Assembly: GCF_018130955.1 (NCBI RefSeq)
Contig: NZ_JAFCJM010000008.1
Span: forward strand, 62,001 to 126,000
Origin: Bradyrhizobium liaoningense
GTDB lineage: Bacteria > Pseudomonadota > Alphaproteobacteria > Rhizobiales > Xanthobacteraceae
DNA: 64,000 nt
Direction: 5' to 3'
In this document: positions 8,527 to 16,980 of the stretch, in pieces
How the letters are laid out: the number at the start of each line of letters is the position of its first letter
How positions within the stretch are numbered: position 1 is the stretch's first letter
Translations under genes and position numbers: made by a program
The notes under the pieces: model-generated
Database searches by the model: none
The model's input: the letters and a program-made list of their open reading frames with translations, nothing else
Told to the model about the DNA's origin: nothing

Positions 8527-9741
8527 ATGACCGATTCTGAGACGTCTGCGGCTGAATCAGCCGAGCTCGAAAAATTCCGTGGCGAGACACGCGCCTGGCT
8601 CGAGGCCAATTGCCCGCCGGAGATGCGCAAGCCTGCGAGCTCTGACACCGACGTGTTCTGGGGCGGACGTAACGCCAAATTTTCGTCCGAGCCGCAGCGC
8701 GTCTGGTTCGAGCGCATGCGCGACAAGGGCTGGACCGTGCCGGACTGGCCGAAGGAATATGGCGGTGGGGGCCTGAGCCCGGCCGAGCACAAGGTGCTGC
8801 GATCAGAGATGGGAAGAATCGGCGCACGGCCGCCGCTGTCGAGCTTTGGCATCTGGATGCTCGGGCCCGCGCTGCTGAAGTATGGCAACGAGGCGCAGAA
8901 GAAGGAGCACCTGCCGAAAATCGCGGCGGGCCTGATCCGCTGGTGCCAGGGCTATTCCGAGCCCAACGCCGGCTCCGACCTCGCCTCGCTGCAGACGCGC
9001 GCCGAGAGCGACGGCGATGATTTCGTCATCACGGGCCAGAAGATCTGGACCTCCTACGCGAACTACGCCGACTGGATTTTTTGCCTGGTGCGCACGGATC
9101 CGGCTGCGAAAAAGCACGACGGCATCAGCTTCATCCTGTTCGACATGACCTCGAAGGGCGTGACGACCAAGCCGATCCTTCTGATCTCCGGCTACTCGCC
9201 GTTCTGCGAAACCTTCTTCGACAATGTCCGCGTGCCGAAGTCGCATGTGGTCGGGACCGTCAATCGCGGCTGGGACGTCGCAAAATATCTGCTCCAGCAC
9301 GAACGCGCGATGATCTCGGGCATGGGCGAGCGCGGCGTCGGCCGGCCGCTCGGCCAGATCGCGGCCGACTCGATCGGCACCGACGGGCAGGGGCGTCTCG
9401 ACGATTCGATGCTGCGCGGGAAGATCGCGAGCTTTGAGGTCGATGAAGCGGCGCTTGCCGCGTGTGCCGAACGCGCAGTCGATCTCGCCAAGGCGGGGCA
9501 GGCGCATCCGGCGTTCTCCTCGGCGATGAAATATTACGGCACCGAGCTCAACAAGCGCCGCTACGAGATTTTGATGTCCGCCGGCGGCGTCGACGCGCTG
9601 GAATGGGAGAGCGAGCGTTCCAGGCAAGGCGCCCGTCCGCGCGCCTGGCTACGCACCAAGGCCAACTCGATCGAGGGCGGCACGTCAGAGGTGATGCTCG
9701 GCATCGTCGCCAAGCGCATCCTCGATCTGCCGGGGGCGTGA
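8527..9741 (+). CDS. Acyl-CoA dehydrogenase, base-bearing subunit of a probable pair
   Basis: A 404-residue FAD-dependent acyl-CoA dehydrogenase that would oxidise an acyl-CoA to the 2,3-enoyl-CoA. The FAD/substrate loop GYSEPNAGSDLASLQT, the strand GQKIWTSYANYADWIF and the C-terminal SIEGGTSEVMLGIVAKRIL are visible. The glutamate in IEGGTSEV sits where this subfamily has its catalytic base. It is followed 120 bp later by a second, shorter dehydrogenase. Adjacent unequal pairs of this kind often form alpha2-beta2 enzymes acting on dicarboxylyl, steroid or other bulky acyl-CoAs. The substrate cannot be told from the sequence. Confidence 0.88.
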   Translation: MTDSETSAAESAELEKFRGETRAWLEANCPPEMRKPASSDTDVFWGGRNAKFSSEPQRVWFERMRDKGWTVPDWPKEYGGGGLSPAEHKVLRSEMGRIGARPPLSSFGIWMLGPALLKYGNEAQKKEHLPKIAAGLIRWCQGYSEPNAGSDLASLQTRAESDGDDFVITGQKIWTSYANYADWIFCLVRTDPAAKKHDGISFILFDMTSKGVTTKPILLISGYSPFCETFFDNVRVPKSHVVGTVNRGWDVAKYLLQHERAMISGMGERGVGRPLGQIAADSIGTDGQGRLDDSMLRGKIASFEVDEAALAACAERAVDLAKAGQAHPAFSSAMKYYGTELNKRRYEILMSAGGVDALEWESERSRQGARPRAWLRTKANSIEGGTSEVMLGIVAKRILDLPGA

Positions 9742-9749
9742 AGCCTTCC

Positions 9750-9828
9750 GTCGTTCCGGGGCGCGTCGAAGACGCGAACCCGGAACCTCGAGATTCCGGG
9801 TTCGCGCTATCGCGCGCCCCGGAATGAC
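9750..9828. repeat. Palindromic repeat, GTCATTCCGGGG family
   Basis: A 79-bp copy begins GTCGTTCCGGGG and ends CCCCGGAATGAC, with CTCGAGATT at the centre. It lies between the two acyl-CoA dehydrogenase genes and could form a hairpin in their shared transcript. Confidence 0.85.
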
Positions 9829-9861
9829 ATCAACAAATTCCGCTAGACGCTAGAGATACAC

Positions 9862-11001
9862 ATGGCCCTCGTCCTCACCGAAGAACAATCGATGCTCCGC
9901 GACAGCGCGCGCGGGCTGATCAGCGACAAGGCGCCGGTGTCGCATCTGCGCCATTTGCGCGACTCCAAAGACCCGACAGGGTTCTCCAAGGAACTCTGGC
10001 AGTCCTTTGCCGAGATGGGCTTTGCCGGCCTGTTGGTGCCGGAAGAATTTGGCGGCAGCGGTCTCGGCTTCGTCGATGCCGGCGTCGTCATGGAGGAGAT
10101 CGGCCGCACGCTGATGCCCTCGCCCTTCCTGGCGACCAGCGTGGTTGCGACCTCGGCGCTCGCGCGTGGCGGCAACGCCGCGCAGAAGTCGGAGTACCTG
10201 CCAAAAGTCTCCAGCGGCTCGCTGCTGGCGACGCTCGCGATCGACGAAGGTGCCAAACATCGCCCGCTGCAGACGAGCCTGCAGGCCGTCCGCTCCGGCA
10301 ACGGTTTCAAGCTCTCCGGCGCCAAGGCGCTGGTCGTCGACGGTCACGTCGCCGATCTCCTGATTGTCGCCGCGCGCACCGCCGGTGTTGCCGGCGAGCG
10401 CGAGGGGTTGACGCTGTTCCTGGTCAATCCCAAGGCCAGGGGCATCGCCACCGAGCGCACCATCATGGTCGACGCGCACAATGCGGCGCGCATCGAGTTC
10501 GCCAATGTCGAGGTCAATGCCGACAGCGTGCTCGGCGAAGTCGACCAGGCGGCCAGCCTGCTTGACGGCGTGCTCGATATCGGCCGCGGCGCGGTGGCCT
10601 CCGAGATGGTGGGCCTCAGCGAGGAGGTGTTCGGCCGCACCGTCGACTACCTGAAGAGCCGCAAGCAGTTCGGCAAGCTGATCGGCGAATTCCAGGCGCT
10701 GCAGCACCGTGCCGCGGAGCTCTATGTCGACATCGAGATCACCCGCGCCGCCGTGATGAAGGCGCTCCAGGCGCTCGATGCCGACGTGGCGAAGGCCGGC
10801 GCAGCCATCGCCGTCGCCAAGGCGCGCGCCGGCACCACCGCGACGCGCGCGGTGCAGGAAGGCGTGCAGATGCACGGCGGCATGGGCATGACCGACCAGT
10901 TCGACATCGGCTTCTTCATGAAGCGCGCCCGGGTCTGCGAGGAGCTGTTCGGCGACGCGAACTATCACGCCGAGCAACTGGCGCGGGCGAAGGGGTATTG
11001 A
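9862..11001 (+). CDS. Acyl-CoA dehydrogenase, partner subunit
   Basis: A 379-residue acyl-CoA dehydrogenase-fold protein. It has the N-terminal helical domain (EEQSMLRDSARGLISDKAP), the segment FGKLIGEFQALQHRAAELYV and the FAD-binding MHGGMGMTDQFDIGFFMKRA, but ends EELFGDANYHAEQLARAKGY without the glutamate-bearing EGGTSE motif seen in the preceding protein. This fits the smaller, base-lacking member of a heteromeric enzyme. Short (380-residue) partners of this type occur in pimeloyl-CoA and steroid side-chain systems. Pairing with the upstream gene is inferred from adjacency and complementarity. Confidence 0.85.
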   Translation: MALVLTEEQSMLRDSARGLISDKAPVSHLRHLRDSKDPTGFSKELWQSFAEMGFAGLLVPEEFGGSGLGFVDAGVVMEEIGRTLMPSPFLATSVVATSALARGGNAAQKSEYLPKVSSGSLLATLAIDEGAKHRPLQTSLQAVRSGNGFKLSGAKALVVDGHVADLLIVAARTAGVAGEREGLTLFLVNPKARGIATERTIMVDAHNAARIEFANVEVNADSVLGEVDQAASLLDGVLDIGRGAVASEMVGLSEEVFGRTVDYLKSRKQFGKLIGEFQALQHRAAELYVDIEITRAAVMKALQALDADVAKAGAAIAVAKARAGTTATRAVQEGVQMHGGMGMTDQFDIGFFMKRARVCEELFGDANYHAEQLARAKGY

Positions 11002-11027
11002 GGCGAGGCGTAGCCACTAGGCACGCC

Positions 11028-11114
11028 GTCATGGCCGGGCTTGTCCCGGCCATCCACGCGCTTCCGCGTACGCCGTGCAAAGACGTGGATGCCCGGGACA
11101 AGCCCGGGCATGAC
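11028..11114. repeat. Palindromic repeat, GTCATGSCCGGG family (full element)
   Basis: An 87-bp element built from two hairpins. The left begins GTCATGGCCGGGCTTGTCCC; the right ends GGGACAAGCCCGGGCATGAC. The halves are inverted copies, giving an imperfect palindrome overall. Other copies or half copies are at 16705, 49087, 49273, 54906, 60548 and 60967. Confidence 0.88.
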
Positions 11115-11147
11115 GACTGTGAGTGTGGCGCGATCCTGTACCCACAT

Positions 11148-11259
11148 GTCATTGCGAGCGCAGCGAAGCAATCAAGAATTTTTCCGCGGAAAGATTCTGG
11201 ATTGATTCGTCGCTACCGCCTTCGCTCTTCGAGCAAAGGCGTGCGCTTCTCGCAATGAC
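11148..11259. repeat. Palindromic repeat, GTCATTGCGAGCGCAGCGAA family
   Basis: A 112-bp element opens GTCATTGCGAGCGCAGCGAA and closes TTCTCGCAATGAC, forming inverted ends. It stands next to the element at 11028, in the gap after the acyl-CoA dehydrogenases. A half copy is at 57503. Confidence 0.82.
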
Positions 11260-11273
11260 GAGGGGAGAGGCCT

Positions 11274-12311
11274 TTACCGCATCGGCGGCGCGTACTGCAC
11301 GCCGCCGGCGTTCCAGAGCTGGTTCATGCCGCGCGGGATCTTCAGCTTGGACTTTTCGCCGATATTGCGGTCGTACATCTCGCCGTAATTGCCGACGTGG
11401 CGGATGACGCGCACGACCCAGTCCTTGGTCAGCCCGAGCTGCTCGCCGTAATTGCCTTCGGTGCCGACCAGCCGCATCACCTCCGGCTTCTTCGACTTCA
11501 AGGCTTCGTCGATATTCTCCGAGGAGACGCCGAGCTCTTCGGCGTTGATCATCGCATAGAGCGTCCATTTCACGATCATCATCCAGTCGTCGTCGCGCTG
11601 GCGCACCACGGGAGCGAGCGGTTCCTTGGAGATCATGTCTGGCAGGATCATGTGGTCGCCGGGCTTGGAGAGATTGAGCCGCAGCGCGTAGAGCTGAGAG
11701 ACATCGGCAGAAAGCGTGTCGCACTTGCCGGTGTCGTAGGCCTTCACCACGTCGTCCAGCTTGTCGAACTTCACCTCTTCATACTTCATGTTGTTGGCAC
11801 GGAAGTAGTCGGCGACATTGAGCAGCGTCGTGGTGCCAGCCTGAACGCAGACCTTGCTGCCGGTGAGGTCGAGCGAGGTCTCCTTGTTGCGCGCGCGCGG
11901 CAGCATGAAGCCTGCACCGTCATAGTAGGCGACCGCGGGGAAATAGAGATCGTAGTCGAGCTCGCGCGCCATGCTCCAGGTGGAGTTGCGCGAGAGGATG
12001 TCGACCTTGCGGCTCTGCAATTCCTTGAAGCGCTCGCTGGCGTCGAGCGCGACGAATTTCGCCTTGTTGGGATCGTTGAAGATCGCGGCTGCCACGGCGC
12101 GGCAGAAGTCGACGTCAAAGCCGGTCCAGTTGCCCTTGTCGTCGGGAATCGAGAAGCCCGGCAGGCCCTTGTTGACGCCGCACAACACCTCGCCGCGGCG
12201 GACCGTCCGCTTCAGCGTGCGGGTATCGTAGAATTCATAGATGACGGCGAGTGCGCCGACCAGCACGGCGACCGCGAGCCCGATCAGCAGGCCGCCTCGA
12301 AAAGTGCGCAT
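11274..12311 (-). CDS. Amino-acid ABC transporter substrate-binding protein (AapJ/BztA-like), orphan
   Basis: A 345-residue periplasmic binding protein of the polar amino-acid family 3. It starts with a hydrophobic anchor or signal segment (about residues 7-27). Family features follow: RGEVLCGVNKGLPGFSIPD, WTGFDVDFCRAVAAAIF, and the C-terminal VRVIRHVGNYGEMYDRNIG, characteristic of AapJ/BztA general amino-acid binding proteins. No permease or ATPase gene is adjacent, so it must work with a transporter encoded elsewhere or act as a sensor. The uncleaved-looking N-terminus may tether it to the membrane. Confidence 0.85.
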   Translation of the reverse strand: MRTFRGGLLIGLAVAVLVGALAVIYEFYDTRTLKRTVRRGEVLCGVNKGLPGFSIPDDKGNWTGFDVDFCRAVAAAIFNDPNKAKFVALDASERFKELQSRKVDILSRNSTWSMARELDYDLYFPAVAYYDGAGFMLPRARNKETSLDLTGSKVCVQAGTTTLLNVADYFRANNMKYEEVKFDKLDDVVKAYDTGKCDTLSADVSQLYALRLNLSKPGDHMILPDMISKEPLAPVVRQRDDDWMMIVKWTLYAMINAEELGVSSENIDEALKSKKPEVMRLVGTEGNYGEQLGLTKDWVVRVIRHVGNYGEMYDRNIGEKSKLKIPRGMNQLWNAGGVQYAPPMR

Positions 12312-12365
12312 GATGTCTCTCTCGATTGAATCGGGAAAAGGAAATTGAGCGGAAAACGGAGGGGC

Positions 12366-12959
12366 TTACAGTTCGGGCTTCTGCCGGATGACCACCTTGG
12401 TCCCGACCGGAACGCGATCGTAGAGATCGGCCACGTCGCGGTTGACGAGCCGGAAGCAGCCCGACGACACCTTGGTGCCGATCGTGTCGGGGCGGTTGGT
12501 GCCATGGATGCGGTAGACGGTGGTGCCGAGATACATGGCGCGCGCGCCGAGCGGATTGCCGGGGCCGCCGGCCATGAAGCGCGGCAGATAGGGCTGACGC
12601 TGGATCATCTCCGGCGGCGGCGTCCAGTCCGGCCATTCCTTCTTCTGGGTGATGTTCACCAGCCCCTGCCACTGAAAGCCGTCGCGGCCGACACCGATGC
12701 CGTAGCGGATCGCGCGTCCGCCGGGCTGGACCAGATAGAGGTGCCGTTCGGCCGTCGAGACGATGATGGTGCCGGGCGCTTCGGTGGTGCGGAAATAGAC
12801 GACCTGCTTCTGCCATTCCGGATCGAGCTCGTAGCCGTCATCGGCAATCAGGCCGGGCTCGTCGCCGCGGTCAGGCTGCTGCGCCTGAGCGTGCGGGGTC
12901 GACAGGGCCAGCCCGATCGCGGCGATGAAAATCCCGGTCAGGCGACGAAAATCCGTCAT
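12366..12959 (-). CDS. L,D-transpeptidase (YkuD/ErfK family)
   Basis: A 197-residue exported enzyme. A signal peptide (cleavage after AQA near residue 26) precedes a YkuD domain with the catalytic pair His152 (YRIHGTN) and Cys168 (VSSGCFRLVN). Such enzymes make 3-3 peptidoglycan cross-links or attach proteins to peptidoglycan in the periplasm. The usual SHGC form of the active site is SSGC here, a tolerated variation. It lies 54 bp upstream of the AapJ-like gene on the same strand, so the two could share a transcript, although no functional link is evident. Confidence 0.9.
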   Translation of the reverse strand: MTDFRRLTGIFIAAIGLALSTPHAQAQQPDRGDEPGLIADDGYELDPEWQKQVVYFRTTEAPGTIIVSTAERHLYLVQPGGRAIRYGIGVGRDGFQWQGLVNITQKKEWPDWTPPPEMIQRQPYLPRFMAGGPGNPLGARAMYLGTTVYRIHGTNRPDTIGTKVSSGCFRLVNRDVADLYDRVPVGTKVVIRQKPEL

Positions 12960-13155
12960 GCAAAGCTCTCCCCGCTACCAAAGCGCAAATCAAGTCGGAC
13001 GCATCAAAACTCAGGGGCAAGTTCATGGCAAGTTTTGGGCGCCCTGGCCGATATGTCACGAGAATGCTTTGGTTTTTTGACATGGGTCAATGCCATGATC
13101 AGGGCGGATGGCGCGAAAAGCCGTGATCTTCAACCCTGCCGGGGGCGGAGGCCTG

Positions 13156-14130
13156 TCAAATCTGGTTGTTCTCCGGCGCAATGGCCAGGCGGCGGACGAT
13201 CTCGGTGCCGACCGCCCGGGCCTCGAGCCTCGACCCGATGCGGGGGCTGCGAAATCGCCGTCCAGACTGCAATCTGATCTGGACCAGGCAGTGCTCATCC
13301 TCGGATCGACCGCGGCGCTCGACACTGATCGTCTTCACGTCGCGCCCCTCGATATGGTCCGCGCGCGGGCTGCCGTCGCCCCAGAGGCGTTCAATGCGGA
13401 TGTCGCCCTGGCGGATGATCCAGAAGGCGCCGGTGGCGCGGTTGGCCAGTCTGTAGACCGCGAATGCGGCGATCGCGCCAACCGGCAGCAGCGTAATGTC
13501 GAGCCAGCCGGGCGATAGCCCACGCCAGAGCTTGTAGGCGTAGGGAACGGCGCAGAGCACTGCGGCGATCGCGGCAACGATCCAGATATCCCGGCTGGGG
13601 AACGGCTCGATGGGCTCGCCGAGATGCATCTCCGGATTGCTGGCATCGACCGGATTGGCGGGAGCCTCGACATCGGGAACGTCGAACTGTGCAGCGATCC
13701 GCGCCACCGTTTCGCGCACATGGGTGACGTCGGACATCGGCGGGGACGTCAGGTTTTCGCCTGAGGCCAGCGTGAAGGTGAGCTGGAAGCGGGCTTTTGC
13801 GGACCGGCTGCCCGAGACCTGCAACGCCGTGATCTCGTCCTTTGGAATGACCCGGCTGTGGAGCCGGCCGAAGGGGCGCTGTTGCCCGATCAAAATCTCG
13901 GTCGGCGTGATGATCCACACCACCGCCGGTGCAAACATGACGCCGGCGATGAGCCCCGCGCCCACGAGAAGCGCGACCACCGAGATGATCACTTCCATTG
14001 TATCGTGCGTGAACAGGCCGGGCGTGAAGCAGAGGGCGACGCCTGCCGCAAAGCCGGCCTTGATCAGCCGCTGCGCGATCGAGGAGCCTTCACGAAGGCG
14101 GATGTCGTTGCTGGTGGGCGCGTCGTCCAT
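13156..14130 (-). CDS. Membrane protein with two internal helix-pair/beta-domain repeats
   Basis: A 324-residue protein of unknown function, built from two similar halves. Each half has a pair of membrane helices (about 22-40 and 45-70; 182-198 and 208-230) followed by a roughly 80-residue cytoplasmic-looking beta domain. The two domains align: VWIITPTEILI with FWIIRQGDIRI, PKDEITALQV with EGRDVKTISV, and LASGENLTSPP with LQSGRRFRSPR. The fold resembles bacterial PH-like domains, but this is a guess. It has a tandem paralogue 92 bp upstream at 14223-15202, which is broken. No function is proposed. Confidence 0.7.
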   Translation of the reverse strand: MDDAPTSNDIRLREGSSIAQRLIKAGFAAGVALCFTPGLFTHDTMEVIISVVALLVGAGLIAGVMFAPAVVWIITPTEILIGQQRPFGRLHSRVIPKDEITALQVSGSRSAKARFQLTFTLASGENLTSPPMSDVTHVRETVARIAAQFDVPDVEAPANPVDASNPEMHLGEPIEPFPSRDIWIVAAIAAVLCAVPYAYKLWRGLSPGWLDITLLPVGAIAAFAVYRLANRATGAFWIIRQGDIRIERLWGDGSPRADHIEGRDVKTISVERRGRSEDEHCLVQIRLQSGRRFRSPRIGSRLEARAVGTEIVRRLAIAPENNQI

Positions 14131-14222
14131 TGCGGGCGGCTGTTGCAGTCGCCGCGAAGCTCCACGGACGGGTCCGTGGAGTCAAGCCACAAGCGCGAGA
14201 CCCGGGCCGGGATGAAGGGGAC

Positions 14223-15202
14223 TCATTGGCGGACTTTTTCCGGGGCGATCGCCAGCCTTCGGACGATTTCAGCTGCCACTGCGCGAGTTTCGTCCAGCGT
14301 CCCAACGTCTGGGCTGCGGAGCTTCTGGCCGCTGACGAGGTCGATCTTCACCACGTAGCGGGTGTCATCGGAATGGCCGTACTCGAGCTCTATTGCTTGA
14401 ACGTCGCGGCCCGCGATCGTTTCCACATACGGCTTGCCCTCACGGGACAATCGTTCCACGCGAATCTCATTGTGGCCAACGACCCAGAAAGTGCCGGCAA
14501 GGCGATATGCGTATCGAAAGAAGACGAAAGCCACGATGGGGCCGACGATCGAGAACATGATCTCGCCGGTTGCAAGGGGCAGGTCGTTCCAGAACTTGTA
14601 TGCGTATGGAATGGTGCACAGGCTTGCGATGATCAGCGTCTTGATTTGGATATCGTGGCCGACAGCCGGTCTGACTGGTTCGCCGAGGTATATCTCCGCA
14701 TTGGTTGCATCAAGGGGGTTCGCGGGCGGTACGATATCGGGGACCCCAAGCTGTTCGGCGATGTGCGCCGTGGTTTCGTGGATGTGCGTGACCTCGGGAA
14801 ACGGCGGCGAGATCAAACAATCCCTGAAATCAGATGAAGAGAGAGATGGAATCTCGTTGCATTGGCCTTGTCACGATCGACGTGAATTCCCGAAATGTCC
14901 TCTCGTCTGATGAAGCGGTGGTTGGGCCGGCCGAATGGCCGCGTCTTTTCGATGGCGACCCCATCCCGGGTGATGGTCCAGAGCACGTCGGCGCCGAAGC
15001 CCGCATGACAGAGCATGAGAGTCCCTATCACGAGAGCTATCAACGTTGCGATGTCTTGCGCATGTCCGCTCGCGGCCCATGTCGCGAGACCACCAACAGA
15101 AATGAGCAGTACCACGTCCGCACAGATCGCTAGGATCAAGCGCTCTCGACGAGACAGCCTCTTGTGGAGGCGAACTTCGTCCTCGGTTGTTGCGTCGTTC
15201 AT
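14223..15202 (-). pseudogene. Frameshifted tandem paralogue of the 13156 membrane protein
   Basis: The first part (ATG at 15202, MNDATTEDEVRLHKRL) matches the N-terminal half of the neighbouring 324-residue protein. It ends at a TGA near 14813 just after LHLISGIV. The matching continuation, ISPPFPEVTHIHETTAHIAE, resumes in the -1 frame and runs to 14223. Comparison with the paralogue (LASGENLTSPP) shows one base missing between the SG codons and the next matching codon. Everything else aligns over about 320 residues. It is either a recent single-base disruption, a sequencing error, or, less likely, a frameshifting site; I see no canonical slippery heptamer. Confidence 0.8.
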
Positions 15203-15312
15203 TAAGGGTACGAGACTCCCCGGCCGCGGAGGAACCTCCATTAACGGCTCAGGCGAGTCAAGCAGAACGACGTGTCCGGCAGACGAAGCAACCTAAGGCT
15301 TAGGTAACGACC

Positions 15313-15876
15313 TTAGCTGCTGGCGTTGAGCAGGCGCGCCACCGTGCGCTCGATCTCGTCATAGCGGCCCTCGCCGGCGTGCTGGAACACGATCTTGCCG
15401 GACTGGTCGACGATGTACTGCGCCGGCCAATATTGGTTGCGATAGGCGTTCCAGGTCTGGGAATCGTTGTCCTGCGCGACCGGATAGGTGATGCCGTGGC
15501 GCTTCAGCGCCGCCTGCACATTGCCGGCCGAGCGTTCGAACGGAAATTCCGGCGTATGCACGCCGACCACGACCAGGCCGCGGTCTTTGTACTTCTCGTG
15601 GAGCGCGGTCACATGCTGCAGCGTGTTGACGCAGTTGACGCAGCCATAGGTCCAGAAATCGACCAGCACGACCTTGCCGCGCAGGTCCGCAATGTTGAGC
15701 GGCTTTGAGTTGAACCAGTTGGTGATGCCCGTGAAATTCGGTGCGGTGTCCTGGGGCGCGGCGGCGACGGTGATCGGTTTTGCGGGCGAGGCCTCGTCAC
15801 AGATGCCGGGGATGACGGCGCCGGTCAGGGCGAGGCCGATCAGCGAAGCGGATACGGCGAGCAGTTTGATGGTCAT
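15313..15876 (-). CDS. TlpA/DipZ-like thioredoxin-fold protein
   Basis: A 187-residue exported thiol-disulfide protein. A signal peptide (cleavage near residue 25) precedes a thioredoxin fold with the active site TYGCVNCVNT (Cys79, Cys82) and the cis-proline strand QYWPAQYIVDQ. The WTYGCVNC form is typical of proteins paired with CcdA-like electron carriers. The start at 15876 has GGAGTAAC seven bases upstream. It follows the CcdA-like gene by 26 bp on the same strand, so it probably receives electrons from that protein and reduces periplasmic targets. Confidence 0.88.
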   Translation of the reverse strand: MTIKLLAVSASLIGLALTGAVIPGICDEASPAKPITVAAAPQDTAPNFTGITNWFNSKPLNIADLRGKVVLVDFWTYGCVNCVNTLQHVTALHEKYKDRGLVVVGVHTPEFPFERSAGNVQAALKRHGITYPVAQDNDSQTWNAYRNQYWPAQYIVDQSGKIVFQHAGEGRYDEIERTVARLLNASS

Positions 15877-15902
15877 GGGCGTTACTCCGGTGAGATGAGG
15901 GG

Positions 15903-16601
15903 TCAAAGGCCGATCTGGCCGGTGGGGTAGAATCCGGTGAGCCACGCCACGATCAGCGTGTCGTACTGGAAGTAGGAGGCGATCGCGAAGCCGATCACGA
16001 CGATTCCAAAGGCCTGCTGCAGGCGCGGCGCGAAGCGCGCCATGCGGCGTACGCGCGTGGTCGCCGCCTGTCCGCCATAGGCGATCGCGAGCATCGGCAG
16101 TGCGGCGCCGATCGCGTAGGCGATCAGCAGCGTGCCGGCCCAGGCGGCGTTCTTCGAGGTCGCAACCAGCGTCAGGATCGAGCCGAGCACGGGACCGGCG
16201 CAGGGCGTCCAGACCAGGCCGAGCGTGGTGCCGAGCACGAGCCCGCCGAGCGCGCCTTCGTTCGAGCCCGCGCTTGCAGCGCCGAGATCGAGCCATCCAT
16301 TGAGCCGGATCGACAGCCATTCGAACGGCGCCGGCCACAGCATCAGCAGGCCGAAGCCGAGCAGGAGAATAGAAGCGGCCGAGCGCAGCATATTGGGATC
16401 GAAGTCGAACAGGCGCGTGATCGCGCCGAGCAGCAGTGCGGTCGCAGAGAACGAGACGACGAAGCCGAGCGCGATCATCGCTGGCCGCAAATATCCGGCA
16501 CGGCCGATCGATGCGCCCAGGAGGATCGGCAGCACCGGCAAGGTGCAGGGCGCGGCAATGGTGAGGATGCCGGCAAGGACAGCGAAGATCAGGTCGAGCA
16601 T
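15903..16601 (-). CDS. CcdA/DsbD-type transmembrane electron carrier
   Basis: A membrane protein of about 232 residues with roughly six helices. It carries two conserved cysteines in the family positions APCTLPVLP and TPCAGPVLG. CcdA-family proteins move reducing equivalents from cytoplasmic thioredoxin across the membrane to periplasmic thiol proteins, for example in cytochrome c maturation. I prefer the start at 16601 (MLDLIFAV), with an AGG nearby; an ATG at 16625 is possible. The gene forms a two-gene operon with the thioredoxin-like gene downstream. Confidence 0.88.
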   Translation of the reverse strand: MLDLIFAVLAGILTIAAPCTLPVLPILLGASIGRAGYLRPAMIALGFVVSFSATALLLGAITRLFDFDPNMLRSAASILLLGFGLLMLWPAPFEWLSIRLNGWLDLGAASAGSNEGALGGLVLGTTLGLVWTPCAGPVLGSILTLVATSKNAAWAGTLLIAYAIGAALPMLAIAYGGQAATTRVRRMARFAPRLQQAFGIVVIGFAIASYFQYDTLIVAWLTGFYPTGQIGL

Positions 16602-16704
16602 CGGGCCTCGCGTGAAGGGGGTCACGAGGATGCTTCGAACCGAAGGCTCCGGGCGTTACGGGTCGTCACGCCTTCGTGACGGAGATGCGACCTTGCTAGA
16701 GGTC

Positions 16705-16733
16705 GTCATGCCCGGGACAAGCCCGGCCATGAC
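16705..16733. repeat. Palindromic repeat, GTCATGSCCGGG family (half element)
   Basis: A 29-bp inverted repeat begins GTCATGCCCGGG and ends CCCGGCCATGAC. It is one half of the element seen complete at 11028. It lies upstream of the CcdA-like gene. Confidence 0.8.
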
Positions 16734-16776
16734 GACGTGGAGGCGCCGGCGGGCCCAACGGCTGGCGGCCCGAGCC

Positions 16777-16818
16777 AAAATACAAAACGACCCGGAGGGG
16801 GGCATCCCGTCCGGGTCG
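16777..16818 (-). terminator. Rho-independent terminator after the ECF sigma gene
   Basis: A perfect 9-bp stem, CGACCCGGA (16788-16796) with TCCGGGTCG (16810-16818), encloses a 13-nt loop. On the minus strand it is followed by TTTTGTATTTTG. The T tract shows that it ends leftward transcription, which comes from the sigma gene about 160 bp upstream. The 16820-16980 stretch between has no convincing gene. Confidence 0.75.
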
Positions 16819-16980
16819 CTGGAGGTCCTTGGGAGGTTTAACAAAACCGTATGTGATCTTTATAAGGAGGAAGTTTTTCCGCCTGATGTTGTGCTTTGTT
16901 TCAATTGTTTCGTCGGCGGTAACGCTTTCGTGTGCGGGACAGGGTCGAAATTAGGGTCCTATCCCATTGAAATCCTTAGG

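Noticed and set aside
14795..14830. Programmed ribosomal frameshift in the broken membrane protein
   Set aside because: No canonical slippery heptamer or following structure was seen; a simple one-base loss explains the data better.
16885..16953. 22-codon plus-strand frame MLCFVSIVSSAVTLSCAGQG after a GGAGG sequence
   Set aside because: It looks like a signal peptide, but the ribosome site is 14 bases away, it is antisense to the region after the sigma gene, and there is no further support.
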